A stretch of DNA of 64,000 nucleotides from Cladopsammia gracilis (lineage: Eukaryota > Cnidaria > Anthozoa > Scleractinia > Dendrophylliidae), in the NCBI GenBank assembly GCA_022457155.1, contig JAJGOT010000290.1:978001-1042000 (forward strand), in the 5' to 3' direction. A program made the translations under genes and the position numbers. Numbering within the stretch: position 1 is the stretch's first letter; the number at the start of each line of letters is the position of its first letter. Of this stretch, positions 20,441 to 30,608 are shown piece by piece. Below the pieces are notes generated by a model. That model saw only the letters and a program-made list of their open reading frames with translations, was not told where the DNA came from and made no database searches.

Positions 20441-20504
20441 TTATGAGTTATATAAGTAAGGTACACTATAATAACCATATATGAAGTAACTACCACACAC
20501 CAGG

Positions 20505-20946
20505 AGCTTTCCGCTGTAACAGAAATAGGTGCAAAACGTGTCCTTTTATCTCAGAGGGAACCACGTTTTACACCTTTTTCTCTACAAACGAACAACAACG
20601 AATACGACACCACATCTCTTGCTCATCTATGAATCTCATATATATGATACAGTGCTGCAGATGCAAAGTACAATACATAGGAGAGACTAAACGACATCTC
20701 AGCGACAGATTTGGCGAACACAGACGCGCAATCGAAAAAGCCATTAACCAACATCACATTCATCAGCCTACCACCGTTTCAGATCACTTTACTCTTCCTG
20801 GCCATTCAATCAACGACATAGAACTCATTCCCCTTGAACTCATTAACTCTGACAGAGACGCCATTCGTAAGGCCAGAGAAGCATTTTTAATTTCCAAGGG
20901 CAAGACTCTTGAAACCTATGGGATGAACAGACGCGATGAAACTTAA
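20505..20946 (+). pseudogene. Penelope-like element, Cys-rich linker and GIY-YIG endonuclease
   Basis: The reading resumes at the insertion junction with a Cys motif (FRCNRNRCKTCPF) and then the endonuclease core: NLIYMIQCCRCKVQYIGETKRHLSDRFGEH and a closing REAFLISKGKTLETYGMN. GIY-YIG nucleases cut the target DNA for PLE insertion. This half is uninterrupted, but the RT half is split off by the 7.5-kb insertion and carries its own frameshift, so the element is dead. Confidence 0.85.
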
Positions 20947-21160
20947 TATACTTTCTATTTTTATAGTAGCCTTTGTAAACGTTTCTGCTGTTTATTTTTG
21001 TTAACCAATCATATTTAATCTTTCATTTTAATCATTTTATATCTTGTAACCGTTTTATTCCATTTGTACTTAGCTCTTTGTAGCCCCTGATGAAGGTTAG
21101 TTTTGCCTAACCGAAATATTGGGCAATAAAATACCCTTTATAGCTGTCCGATCAGCTTAT
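20947..21160 (+). mobile_element. PLE 3' untranslated end, copy 2
   Basis: Similar to 8080-8320: TTTATAGTAGCC..TTTCTGCTGTTTATTTTTGTTAACCAATC, the hammerhead segment, and a GTCCGATCAG end. It is cut at 21160 by the next transposon. Confidence 0.8.
21083..21130 (+). ncRNA. Hammerhead ribozyme (type I, PLE-associated)
   Basis: The core CTGATGA (21087-21093) is followed by stem II GGTTAG-loop-CTAACC, then GAAA (21113-21116), a minimal self-complementary stem III (ATAT, 21116-21119) and cleavage residue U17 (21120). GGGC (21121-21124) then pairs with GCCC (21083-21086) to close stem I. All invariant core residues are present. Hammerheads with tiny stem III are established in Penelope-like elements and usually act as dimers. 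Predicted cut between 21120 and 21121. Confidence 0.75.
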
Positions 21161-21161
21161 A

Positions 21162-22364
21162 CAGTATGTTACCCAGTATCCGACCACTTCAGTTTAAAAC
21201 CGCTTTTTAAAGCGACTGCGTGTCCTTCCGAGTACTGAATACATTCCGATACATTGAATAGTCTGGCATTCGATTCCCAAAATAGTAATTCGACTTTGGA
21301 ACCGAATCGTGAAACAACGCGAGCGGCTGATCAAAGGTATTCTGGGGTTGTGGAGAGAAAAGATGAAACATTTGCCATCAAAAACTGTTTATTTCTGTTT
21401 GTTTTCTTAGAAAACGCTTTTAAATGTTGATTTTTTTAAATACATTTTTATTTCAATAACACTTTTCTTGGCCATACTTCGATCTACTGCGGCACAATTT
21501 TGCTCAGTAAAGAAAATACTGGTCGGATACTGGGCGTACTAAATCAAGACTTAGTTAATGTTTCTGGCCTCCGTTATTCTAGAAAAATTAAATTTCGAGA
21601 AGGATTATTTGATGTTCTGACCACTTGACTTCTTTGAGTATCATCACTTCAAATATCCAACAGTTCCTTCGAAAATATCACATTTTACAGACCCTTAGTT
21701 GAACAGCGATAGTTTCACTGCGCAGTGAAAAGTGTAAAAAAACATGAGATTTTCATTCACATGAATGTTCAGAACAGTGCCTTCTGCAAGTGTTTCTCAA
21801 GCTAAAAGCCAGCCAAAAATCCCGGGGGGTGGGGGTGGGGGTGGGGTACTCCCTTATAAGGGCTTAATGGAGACGTGCGGCCAGCCAGGGTATGTTTTTC
21901 GGGATTTTTGTCTTAAACAGGGTATCAATTTTATCATTTTTTTGTCTTAATCAGGGTATCGATTTTATCAGTTGTGGTCTTAAACATAAAAAACAGGGTA
22001 TCTTTTATTGGACGATAAACAGCCTGCGCTTATGTTCTGCGAACTTAACTACAGCAAAATTTTTTTCGGGTTAAATATCTTAAACAGGGTATCAAAATTT
22101 GGAATTCTGTCTTAAACAGGGTAGGAAAATCAGCGATTTTTGTCTTAAACTGGGTCAGGGTATGAGGGGCCGGGCCGCACCTCCCCACCCAAGGATATAT
22201 CGAGTCCCCCCCGCCCAGCCAAAAATTGCATTCCAAAGCTGAAATGTTCAGCTTCCTTTCGGAATACTTTGTTTGCCAGAAAATTTATAAGCACATTGCA
22301 AAATTTTATATTATTTTTTAACTGGTTGGATACCGGTACTGGTCGGATACTGGACAACATACTG
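21162..22364. mobile_element. TA-flanked non-autonomous transposon (Tc1/mariner-like ends)
   Basis: CAGTATGTTACCCAGTATCC and, inverted, CAGTATGTTGTCCAGTATCC form the ends, flanked by TA (21160-21161, 22365-22366). A further inverted copy of the subterminal part (TGGTCGGATACTGGG) lies at 21521-21536, so the element is composite or nested. No transposase is seen. Confidence 0.65.
21890..22160. repeat. GTCTTAAACAGGGTATC interspersed repeats
   Basis: About seven copies of (G)TCTTAA(A)CAGGGTA(TC) stand at irregular 30-70 bp spacing (21909, 21944, 21980, 22076, 22111, 22141 and nearby). They are flanked by GGGGGTGGGG on the left and CCCCCCGCCC on the right, probably a small element nested in the TA-flanked one. 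Confidence 0.65.
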
Positions 22365-23062
22365 TACCTATTTGGTCAAGTCTTGAATATCTTGAATAAT
22401 ACAAAATCACCTGTCTTTTTCAACTGTACTGACATTGTTAGTGAATCAATATTCAGGTCTTGATTTATGGCCTTCTTAATGTTTGTGATCCTATCGGATT
22501 GTGATAAGCTATTTCCATTGTTAAAGTTTAAATTAATCAGTCGACCTCATTACTTAACTTACATTTAATATTTGCGAGCCTACCTGTGTTCTTCCGAATG
22601 AAGAAAAAGATATTCAATAGATATGCTAAAAGGCTGGTTGGACCTATTCACTGTTATTTTGCTTTGTTATGATATGCGAAGACGAAAATATCCTTTGTTA
22701 CTATGAAGGATCGAATACCGTTCATGTGAGATGCAATTTATTATTAGGTCAAATGCTATTCAGAGAGTTTGCATACAACTGAGAGGAACTCTTGGGACAA
22801 GGTTAACTCTAGGCAAGTTACACTATACATAAATGATTTCTCGGCCAAAAAGGGCAGTGATATAATACTTCAAATCTTTTCTTAGATTTGTCTTGGTGAC
22901 AGAACTATCAACTAGACCATATAGGAACAACAATTTGCACAACATGCACACATACAATTTTAGTTTCACAACATTATACAATTTTGTCATAAATGTGTTT
23001 TGGTGCAATTTTATCTTTGGTGCAAATTTTATTTTCCTTTGTTTTGGGGTATGGTAATGTAT
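22365..23062. other. No gene recognised
   Basis: AT-rich sequence with short frames only. Nothing supports a gene. Confidence 0.5.
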
Positions 23063-23423
23063 CAGGGTTGCCACAGTTAGGGAAAAGTCAGGGAAAAACC
23101 AAAATTTTTCAAGGTCAGGGAAAAGTCAGGGAATTTTGAAAAAGGTCAGGAAAAATCTTAGTTCTTGTCAAAGTCAGTGAAAAGTCAGGGAATTTTGTTT
23201 GAATTTTGGTGAAGTCAATGCCATGCGTTCAAAATGCTGTGAAAAATGTAAAGAGATCAAAAATGGAGAGAAGAATATAATAAGAAGTTGAAGTAAATGT
23301 AATAGTGTATGTGGCTTATTTAATAATTTGCCTAATGCAAAGTCAGTGAAAATTGTTTTGAGGTCAGTGAAAAGTCAGGGAAAAGTCATGGAATTTTTTA
23401 TGTTCTAATGAGTGGCAACCCTG
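23063..23423. mobile_element. Small hAT-like MITE with AGTCAGGGAAAA repeats
   Basis: The ends CAGGGTTGCCACAGTTAG and, inverted, CAGGGTTGCCACTCATTAG match. The interior repeats GGTCAGGGAAAAGTCAGGGAATTTTG several times near both ends. No clear target duplication is visible. Confidence 0.65.
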
Positions 23424-24661
23424 TTTATAATAATGTATGACAATGAGTTTAAAACAAAGGAAAATAATATTTGTACCAAGGACAAAATTGCACCACAACA
23501 AATGCATCACAGTCAAAGATGAGTTTATAATTGTTAGGAATGGGCTATTTCTTTTATGAGCGGAGGGTTGGGCTATGACTAAAAACATTACTGCTGAGCC
23601 TTTGTAGATTAAAAAAAGATATCGTACAAAGTGAAACAACATAAAGCAACATCTTGTAGGCGAGTAAAAAAATCATTGTAATTTAATATAACATTTGTTA
23701 ATGTGCAATAAACAGCCTGCTAACAGAAGCATTTCAACTCTAGAACAGCACTTATTTCAAAGAGTTTACATAGAATAAATCAACTGGAAATATTGCTACT
23801 CCCCAAGACTAGATCTTTGACCATTGCACTCTGCAATGACAGTATCTCGCTCAGCAATGACAGTATTCTGACCATTAACCTCTGGATTATATTTCTTGGT
23901 ACCTATGTATTCTACATCAAGTCTCTGAAAACACAACAGCAGAGACCAAGTTCCACACCACTATGTTTATTAGATAAAAATTCAAAATTGACACTCTTCG
24001 ATGCATTGTATTGTTTATAAAAGGGTTATCCAATTGAGTAAATGACTGTAGAGTTTAAAGAAGGTAACAGGGAGGTGTGAGGGAGGACAAGACAGGTAGG
24101 CAAATGGAGGAAAAAGCAAACCAATTCCAACACTGCATAATACTTTGTTCTAGAAAAAGAGGAAGGATACAGGAGAACCAAGAAAGGGGTGGGAACCAGG
24201 GATATAAGCCAACACTCCTTCAATGGTTCTCCCCCACTTTAATCACAAAGTTCCGGTACAAAAGGAACTTAGCCTAGCCACTGACAGTTCATTTGTCAGT
24301 TACATTTATGTACCATCGGCAAAGGACAGTTTCCACATCTGCCTTCTGAATTATGAATTACCTTCCTTATTTCTCTTACTGTCTGTCAACACAGAATCCC
24401 TGCTTCCTGTTCTCAGTCTCTTTTCCGTCATTATGAATCTGCAGATTTCTTACCTCCTTTTTTCACAAGAAAGGAAGGTTGAAGGGGAATACTGCATTTT
24501 CACTACAGAAAAAGTCCAAAACTGCGGGAGACCAAAAAAGGAGTGCGAAGCAGGGGTATCAGTAAATTCAGACCCCTTGGATCTCCTCCGTTTTAAAGCT
24601 CAGCCAATTTCAATAGTGTTACTCAAATGTATGACCTAATTGTGATTGTTTTCCTTTCTAG
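23424..24661 (+). other. Upstream/intron region of the first zinc-finger gene
   Basis: The last 110 bp (24550-24661) are paralogous to 30490-30608, including TTTCAATAGTGTTACTCAA and the TTTCTAG splice acceptor. Upstream exons were not identified. Confidence 0.5.
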
Positions 24662-26683
24662 GAATATAAGGAAAAAGTGTGTGTTACCTTTTTACGAAAA
24701 CAGAGAGATGACAAACAAAAGCAAACATACAGCATAATGAAGAATCACAAGAACAACACAGAAGACAAACCTTTCAAGTGCAGATATTTTGATAAGTGCT
24801 TTAGTCAGTCATCACATTGCAAGGGACATAAGCAAATTCACACAAGAGAGACAGGAGTGCGATCGTACAAGTGCAAATATTGTGACAAGTGCTTTTCTCA
24901 GTCATCAAATTGCAAGAGCCATGAGCGAATTCACACAGGAGAAAAACCTCATAAGTGCAAGTATTGTGATAAGTGCTTTACCACTCTTGGAAATTGCAAA
25001 AGACACGAACAAATTCACAAAGGAGAAAAACCTCATAAGTGCAAGTATTGTGATAAGCAGTTTGGGCAGTCATCAGATTGCAAGAAACACGAACAAATTC
25101 ACACAGGGGGAAAACCTCATAAATGCAAATATTGTGATAAGTGCTTTACCACTCTTGGAAATTGCAAAATACACGAACGAATTCACAAAGGAGAAAAACC
25201 TTATCAGTGCAAGTATTGTGATAAGCAGTTTAGCCAGTCATCAAATTGCAAGAAACACGAACAAATTCACACAGGAAAAAAACCTCATAAATGCAAATAT
25301 TGTGATAAATGCTTTACCACTCTTGGAAATTGCAAGGTACATGAACGAATTCACAAAGGAGAAAAACCTCATAAATGCAAATATTGTGATAAGTGCTTTA
25401 CCACTCTTGGAAATTGCAAAAGACACGAACAAATTCACACGGGAAAAAAACCTCATAAATGCAAATATTGTGATAAATGCTTTCGTATTCTAGTACATTG
25501 CAAGGTACATGAACGAATTCACAAAGGAGAAAAACCTTATCAATGCAAGTATTGTGATAAGCAGTTTAGCCGGTCATCACATTGCAAGGTACATGAACGA
25601 ATTCACAAAGGAGAAAAACCTTATCAGTGCAAGTATTGTGATAAACAGTTTAGCCAGTCATCAAATTGCAAGAAACACGAACAAATTCACACAGGAAAAA
25701 AACCTCATAAATGCAAATATTGTGATAAATGCTTCCGTATTCTAGTACATTGCAAGGTACATGAACGAATTCACAAAGGAGAAAAACCTTATCAATGCAA
25801 GTATTGTGATAAGCAGTTTAGCCAGTCATCACATTGCAAGGTACATGAACGAATTCACAAAGGAGAAAAACCTTATCAATGCAAGTATTGTGATAAACAG
25901 TTTAGCCGGCCATCATATTGCAAAATACATGAACGAATTCACAAAGGAGAAAAACCTTATCAATGCAAGTATTGTGATAAGCAGTTTAGCCAGTCACCAC
26001 TTTGCAAGAGACACGAACGAATTAACAAAGGAGAAAAACCTTATCAGTGCACATATTGTGATAAATTCTTTATTGATTCATCAGCTTGCAAGATACACAA
26101 GCAAATTCACACAGGAGTGAAACCTTATCAGTGCAAGTATTGTGATAAGTGCTTTACAACTCTTGGAAATTGTAAAATACATGAACAAATTCACAAAGGA
26201 GAAAAACCTCATAAGTGCAAGTATTGTGATAAGTGCTTTACCACTCTTGGAAATTGTAAAAGACATGAACAAATTCATACAGGAGAAAAACCTCATAAGT
26301 GCAAGTATTGTAATAAGTGCTTTAGCCAGTTGTATAGTTGCAAAACACATGAACGAATTCACACAGGAGAAAAACCTCATAAGTGCAAGTACTGTGATAA
26401 GTGCTTTACCACTCTTGGAAATTGTAAAATACATGAACAAATTCACAAAGGAGAAAAACCTCATAAGTGCAAGTATTGTGATAAGGGCTTTAGCCATTTG
26501 TCTAATTGCAAGACACATGAACGAATTCACAGAAGAGTAAAACCTTATGATACGTACAAAGACAAAGACGCTCACTCAGGAGAGAATGAGTCACACACAT
26601 TCAGCTGTTGGATTTGTCAAGAGGAATTAAGAAGTCAGGAGCTTCTTATGGAACACTATGATAATCATATGATTCTGGAGTGA
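24662..26683 (+). CDS. C2H2 zinc-finger protein, 22-finger terminal exon
   Basis: The coding exon opens after a TTTCTAG acceptor at 24661. The first in-frame ATG is at 24737, so translation starts there or in an unseen upstream exon. It encodes 21 tandem fingers of the form CKYCDKCFxxxxxCKxHExIH, plus one separate C-terminal finger (CWIC-x12-HYDNH). The first finger has lost its second Cys (CRYF), and finger 15 ends in Asn instead of His. Linkers alternate between canonical TGEKP and KGEKP. Fingers with TTLGNCK recur six times almost unchanged, a sign of recent homogenisation. Expected to be a nuclear DNA-binding factor; the target is unknown. Paralogue at 30609-31831. Confidence 0.85.
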   Translation, partial: EYKEKVCVTFLRKQRDDKQKQTYSIMKNHKNNTEDKPFKCRYFDKCFSQSSHCKGHKQIHTRETGVRSYKCKYCDKCFSQSSNCKSHERIHTGEKPHKCKYCDKCFTTLGNCKRHEQIHKGEKPHKCKYCDKQFGQSSDCKKHEQIHTGGKPHKCKYCDKCFTTLGNCKIHERIHKGEKPYQCKYCDKQFSQSSNCKKHEQIHTGKKPHKCKYCDKCFTTLGNCKVHERIHKGEKPHKCKYCDKCFTTLGNCKRHEQIHTGKKPHKCKYCDKCFRILVHCKVHERIHKGEKPYQCKYCDKQFSRSSHCKVHERIHKGEKPYQCKYCDKQFSQSSNCKKHEQIHTGKKPHKCKYCDKCFRILVHCKVHERIHKGEKPYQCKYCDKQFSQSSHCKVHERIHKGEKPYQCKYCDKQFSRPSYCKIHERIHKGEKPYQCKYCDKQFSQSPLCKRHERINKGEKPYQCTYCDKFFIDSSACKIHKQIHTGVKPYQCKYCDKCFTTLGNCKIHEQIHKGEKPHKCKYCDKCFTTLGNCKRHEQIHTGEKPHKCKYCNKCFSQLYSCKTHERIHTGEKPHKCKYCDKCFTTLGNCKIHEQIHKGEKPHKCKYCDKGFSHLSNCKTHERIHRRVKPYDTYKDKDAHSGENESHTFSCWICQEELRSQELLMEHYDNHMILE

Positions 26684-28010
26684 CACTGGATTCTGGAGTA
26701 ACGTCACATTGGAGCATTTTAATGTTTAAAATATCAAGATCAACTGTTGTAGCAGTTTAAGACAATAATTATTACATTAAGATTAAGTTGCCCTGGTGCG
26801 TGTGTTGCATTGGGCAAGTGTCATTGTAGTTAGAAACTGTTTTTATTTATTCAAAATATATTATGCTTTATTGGGTAAGAAATAGAGTCCATGGTCTAAA
26901 TTGGTTTGTTCACAACAGAATGTTAAATTGCCTTTTGTACAACTGGATTTTAGAGTAATGGCCATCTCCATTGAGGCTCCTTTATTGTAACTTACTGGTA
27001 TGATCTCGAGGCATAAATTCCATTTAGGCAAAATATATTTTTAAATTGTTTGTTAAGAAAGGGACTTCCTGGTCTGCGTTTGAAGCGCAGTATGAAACAA
27101 AATCATATATGAAATTATGATGATGGGCGCGCAAGGGCACATGTGAATGGGAGAGGTGGCCTCCCCTCACTTCCGCGTGTTCCCTTCGCTCGTTCTTCCG
27201 CTAAATTTGGTACTAAAAACTAGCAGTAATCGGAGATTATGAAGACGCGTTCGAAGGAATTTCTGGCGGAAATGAGCCCCTGAAAAAAACCAATGGGGGC
27301 GGCCATTTGGAAAACCGGCTACCAAAAAATCTCAAATTTTACTGCACATAAACCACAGGACAACTAACACGAAATTAGGATTGCGTTCTTCGAACGCAAT
27401 AAACTGGTACCTGCAATGCAGACTTAAGTTATTTTGTTCTCGTTATTAACGTTTCTGGCATATTTTAATGTTTGAAAAAGCGATTGTAGTCACTGCTTAA
27501 CACAGGGTTTGAGAAGTGATGACGGGAGAAATGTTCTCTTCCCCTTTCTTTTGGCGCGAAACTCAGGAACTTTAATATTTAATAATATAATAGTAATAGG
27601 GTAATCGTGTGCGGATGATTTTAACATGCGCGCGCACAGAATCTTGCTCTTTGAAGCAGCCATGCGTTACTGTTACATGGTAAAGTTTTAAACTTAAAAA
27701 AAAAATGGTTTATAAGTCATTATTTAAAAGTAAAGTTTCTTAGTTACGTTTTCGGCTTATATATAAACTTACGAATATTTGAATAAAAAATATCATTCAA
27801 TGCATTTTTTCCTTCCTTTGTGTAGACTGTGAGCCCATCACGTGACCTGTGAATAACTGCCTATGAATAATTCTGCTTATGCGCTCAACGGTGCAAAGCT
27901 GTTTTGCTGCGAAAAGTTGTTCTGCTCCTGTCATCTACAATGACAGCCCAATTTCTGGTCTGTTTTAGCAGTTATGAAAAAATATTAAATTGAAAAAACT
28001 TAGCGATCAA
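26684..28010. other. 3' flank of zinc-finger gene 1; no further gene
   Basis: The first 400 bp are paralogous to the 3' flank of gene 2 (for example AGTTTAAGACAATA, AAGAAATAGAGT, AATTGTTTGTTAA). Beyond about 27080 there is no recognised gene. Confidence 0.6.
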
Positions 28011-28180
28011 ATGATAAAACAATTATTGAACTCGGCTATCACAAAATATTGTGATTTGTCAGTGACTCGCAGATCAATTATTTAATTTGCCTCTGCCTTT
28101 GGCTTCAGCAAATAATTGATCTGCTTGGCACTTAAATATCACGATATTTTACTTAACCTTGTCCAATAATTGATAAAAAC
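28011..28180. repeat. Foldback (CAATTATTGA type)
   Basis: CAATTATTGA..TCACAAAATATTGTGATTTG..GCAGATCAATTATT is mirrored by AATAATTGATCTGC..AAATATCACGATATTT..CCAATAATTGAT around CCTCTGCCTTTGGCTTCAGC. An imperfect full-length palindrome. Confidence 0.7.
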
Positions 28181-28957
28181 TAGTAGTAATAGATAAATAT
28201 ACTAAAATCTAAAAGTCTAAAATCTATAAGTATATGTACAGTTATGAATTTAAAAGCTATTGTTCCCCATCATTAACCTATTTACAATAAGATAACTACA
28301 AACTTAATATGTGTATTTAAGAGCTACACAGTTGGTACATTTGCCATCAGTAAGTCCCAATACAAGGTCCAATCTATGCAGGTTGTACATGAAATATGAC
28401 AACGTAGCTGATTGTCTGAAATATTTAGGAACAGAGGCCCACATACGGGTTCCATGTATCTTAGTGAGTGCTTGCCAAAAGTGACAGTATTGAATCTAGG
28501 CAAGACAAGCTCATTATTGCATAAGTTAGAATTAGTGTTAGGACTTTTAAAAAGGTTACTTAATAGCTAGGTGATACATTAGCAGGGGCATAGCTAGGGG
28601 GCGGTGTGTGATCCCCCGTTGAAAAATCCTCTACTGAGGAGATAAATATATTTTCATATTATCGATCTATGTTGTTTATTAATCTCACTAAAGTGCATGT
28701 ATTAAGGTATATTGAATTGCAAATTATCAATGATGTTTTTGTTTTGGTTTGTTTTTTGATTTTTGCTATGGGCATGGAACTTAATTTTCAAAGAAATTTG
28801 TGACAAACATGCCCCTTGTAATAGAGTCAAGATTCGTAGCCAAAGCGCCCCGTGGGTCACCAAATGAAAAGGTTTCGACTCTAAAGCTTCTCAGTTGGGA
28901 CGAGGTTTCATGATTCCTGTTCCAAGATTACAAATTTTATCAGGGTGTCCCATAATT
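28181..28957. other. No gene recognised
   Basis: CAGGGGCATAGCTAGGGGG at 28584 resembles a hAT terminus, but no partner end was found. The rest is unremarkable AT-rich sequence. Confidence 0.45.
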
Positions 28958-29150
28958 CAGTTTGGCTTTGCTGCTGCGATGGAAAGACTGGGCACCAGTG
29001 TCGTACCTGCATGTGTTAATCATTCATTTGTGGACTGTTTGCAATTTGATTGTTGTTTCTCCTTCGTTGGTGCATGGAAGTCGTTGTCACACATCTATTT
29101 TATAGATTTCGTCTCCAAAGGTAAGAGATCCTTTCTTAAATAACTTAGCA
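28958..29150 (+). other. Dispersed paralogous segment with a splice-donor-like AAAGGTAAGA
   Basis: CATAATTCAGTTTGGC..GATGGAAAGACTGGGCACCAGTGT resembles 9298-9344, and GAAGTCGTTGTC..GATTTCGTCTCCAAAGGTAAGA resembles 12379-12425. It may be a non-coding first exon with its donor, or part of a repeat. At the other locus the two halves are separated by the RecQ-carrying element. Confidence 0.45.
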
Positions 29151-30608
29151 GCACAGCGAGCAAGTTGGAATGGTATAAATTTAAGAATTGGTTCATGTTT
29201 TATAGCGTTCGTCTCGAGTTATGGATGCACGTGGGAAGTTTGGAGAGCACGAGAGAAGCGTAACAGTTCGCCGAGAGCAACTCTAGCTTTTCGTGTGCTC
29301 TCCAAATAAGTTTGTATTTTTTCACACTACGGGCTGTTATGTGCAAGTTTTGTCAAACTCAGTGAAGAAATAGTTTACGAACTGAAACAGAGACTCACTG
29401 TGCAGCTCAAAAGCCGTTGTTTATTAAGGAGAGCACAGATTATGCTTTCAGTATGGATAATGACTTCGGACTTGAAATGTGTGGTGTAAATATGCGGGTT
29501 CTTTGGCAAATGGTCCATGTCAAAACAACAATAAGAACAATTCAACTTGTTTAAGCTTGAAAACTTATTTTTTTGGAAAGCTGAGTGCTAAAGGAAGGGA
29601 CTACATGTAAACAGCCACATCAGGCTAGGTGCAGGTAACGGTTTATTTTAAAGTTAATTTTTGTCCATAAATGTATTAATTATTTTTTTTAAAAAAGACT
29701 GCCTTGATTGTGGTTCTTTCAAATTGGATAGCTTTTTACTCTGTTCAGTCGCATACTGGTTCAGTTTGTTATTCAATTCTGATTTGAAGTCTTTACAGAC
29801 ACGATTCTCTGCCATTTTACTGATGTATTAAATTTCATGTAGTCTGCATGTTGTTTTATAACAGTCAAATTTCTGTAAAAAACCATGGTTTGTGAAATTT
29901 TAGTGTAGCATGGTTACAAGTAAACTTGATAACCTGAGATTTTTTGGCATTTTCATTTAGTCTACAATAAAAATTGAGGTTAGATGGTATAGACTTTTGC
30001 TTCCACCTGGAAATTTTCCATGTTCTCGATTTAAAAAGCTATCTGTTCTTTCCTCAGCTGTTCAAGAACGGCAGGAGGCCATTCGAATGGCGGCGAACAA
30101 AAACCTGTTGTCACATGCTGCTATTAATTGATGATTATGGGATAGTACCCCCACATTCCAATTATTGCTCCTTTTTTGAATAAGCACACCTGCTCCTTTT
30201 CAGTGTGTACCATTGGTAACTTGCTATCATCACAATAACACCACATTATTAATTTTTTATTATTATTTATATATGTTACATGTATTTGTGAACCTGCTGC
30301 AAAAGGCTAGTTCATGTACCTATACCTTATAAATTTTTGCCAATTTATCAATTTGCACCAGTGTCATGCACTGCATGTGTTTGTATTGTATTCATTGTAC
30401 ATTGTATGAGTTTCTGCTATTTTTCATCTTCACTGGAATTTCAGTTTGTTCTCATTCTCATGTTCCACTGTGTTTAATAAGAGTCTCAGTAGGAGCCAGG
30501 GATAGCAGTAAGTTTAGACCCCTAAGAACTCCCTACTTTAAACTGACTCAGCCTGTTTCAATAGTGTTACTCAAGTGTATGACCTAATTGTGACTTTTTT
30601 CTTTCTAG
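29151..30608 (+). other. Upstream/intron region of the second zinc-finger gene
   Basis: No exon was recognised. A splice acceptor (TTTTTTCTTTCTAG) ends at 30608. The final 110 bp are paralogous to the same region of gene 1. Confidence 0.5.

Larger units (their letters stand above)
12991..20496. mobile_element. 7.5-kb foldback element with minisatellite arms, inserted in a PLE
   Basis: The terminal repeats TACTTCATATATGG..TATAACTC at 12991-13040 and 20445-20496 are inverted and near-identical over about 48 bp. Directly inside each lies a long 10-bp minisatellite, in opposite orientations, giving arms of about 1.8 kb. The 8-bp sequence ACACCAGG flanks both sides (12983-12990, 20497-20504), and removing the element restores the PLE reading frame. 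An 8-bp duplication with long repetitive TIRs fits a non-autonomous foldback of the hAT or P/Galileo type; which one cannot be decided. A second element (14783-18302) is nested inside, so the unit was about 4 kb originally. Confidence 0.82.

Noticed and set aside
24789..26575. Long open frames in the other two frames and opposite strand of the zinc-finger arrays
   Set aside because: They are shadows of the 84-bp finger repeat, whose length is a multiple of three; no independent support.
28584..28640. A hAT element starting CAGGGGCATAGCTAGGGGG
   Set aside because: No matching inverted end was found downstream, so it may be a solo end or chance.
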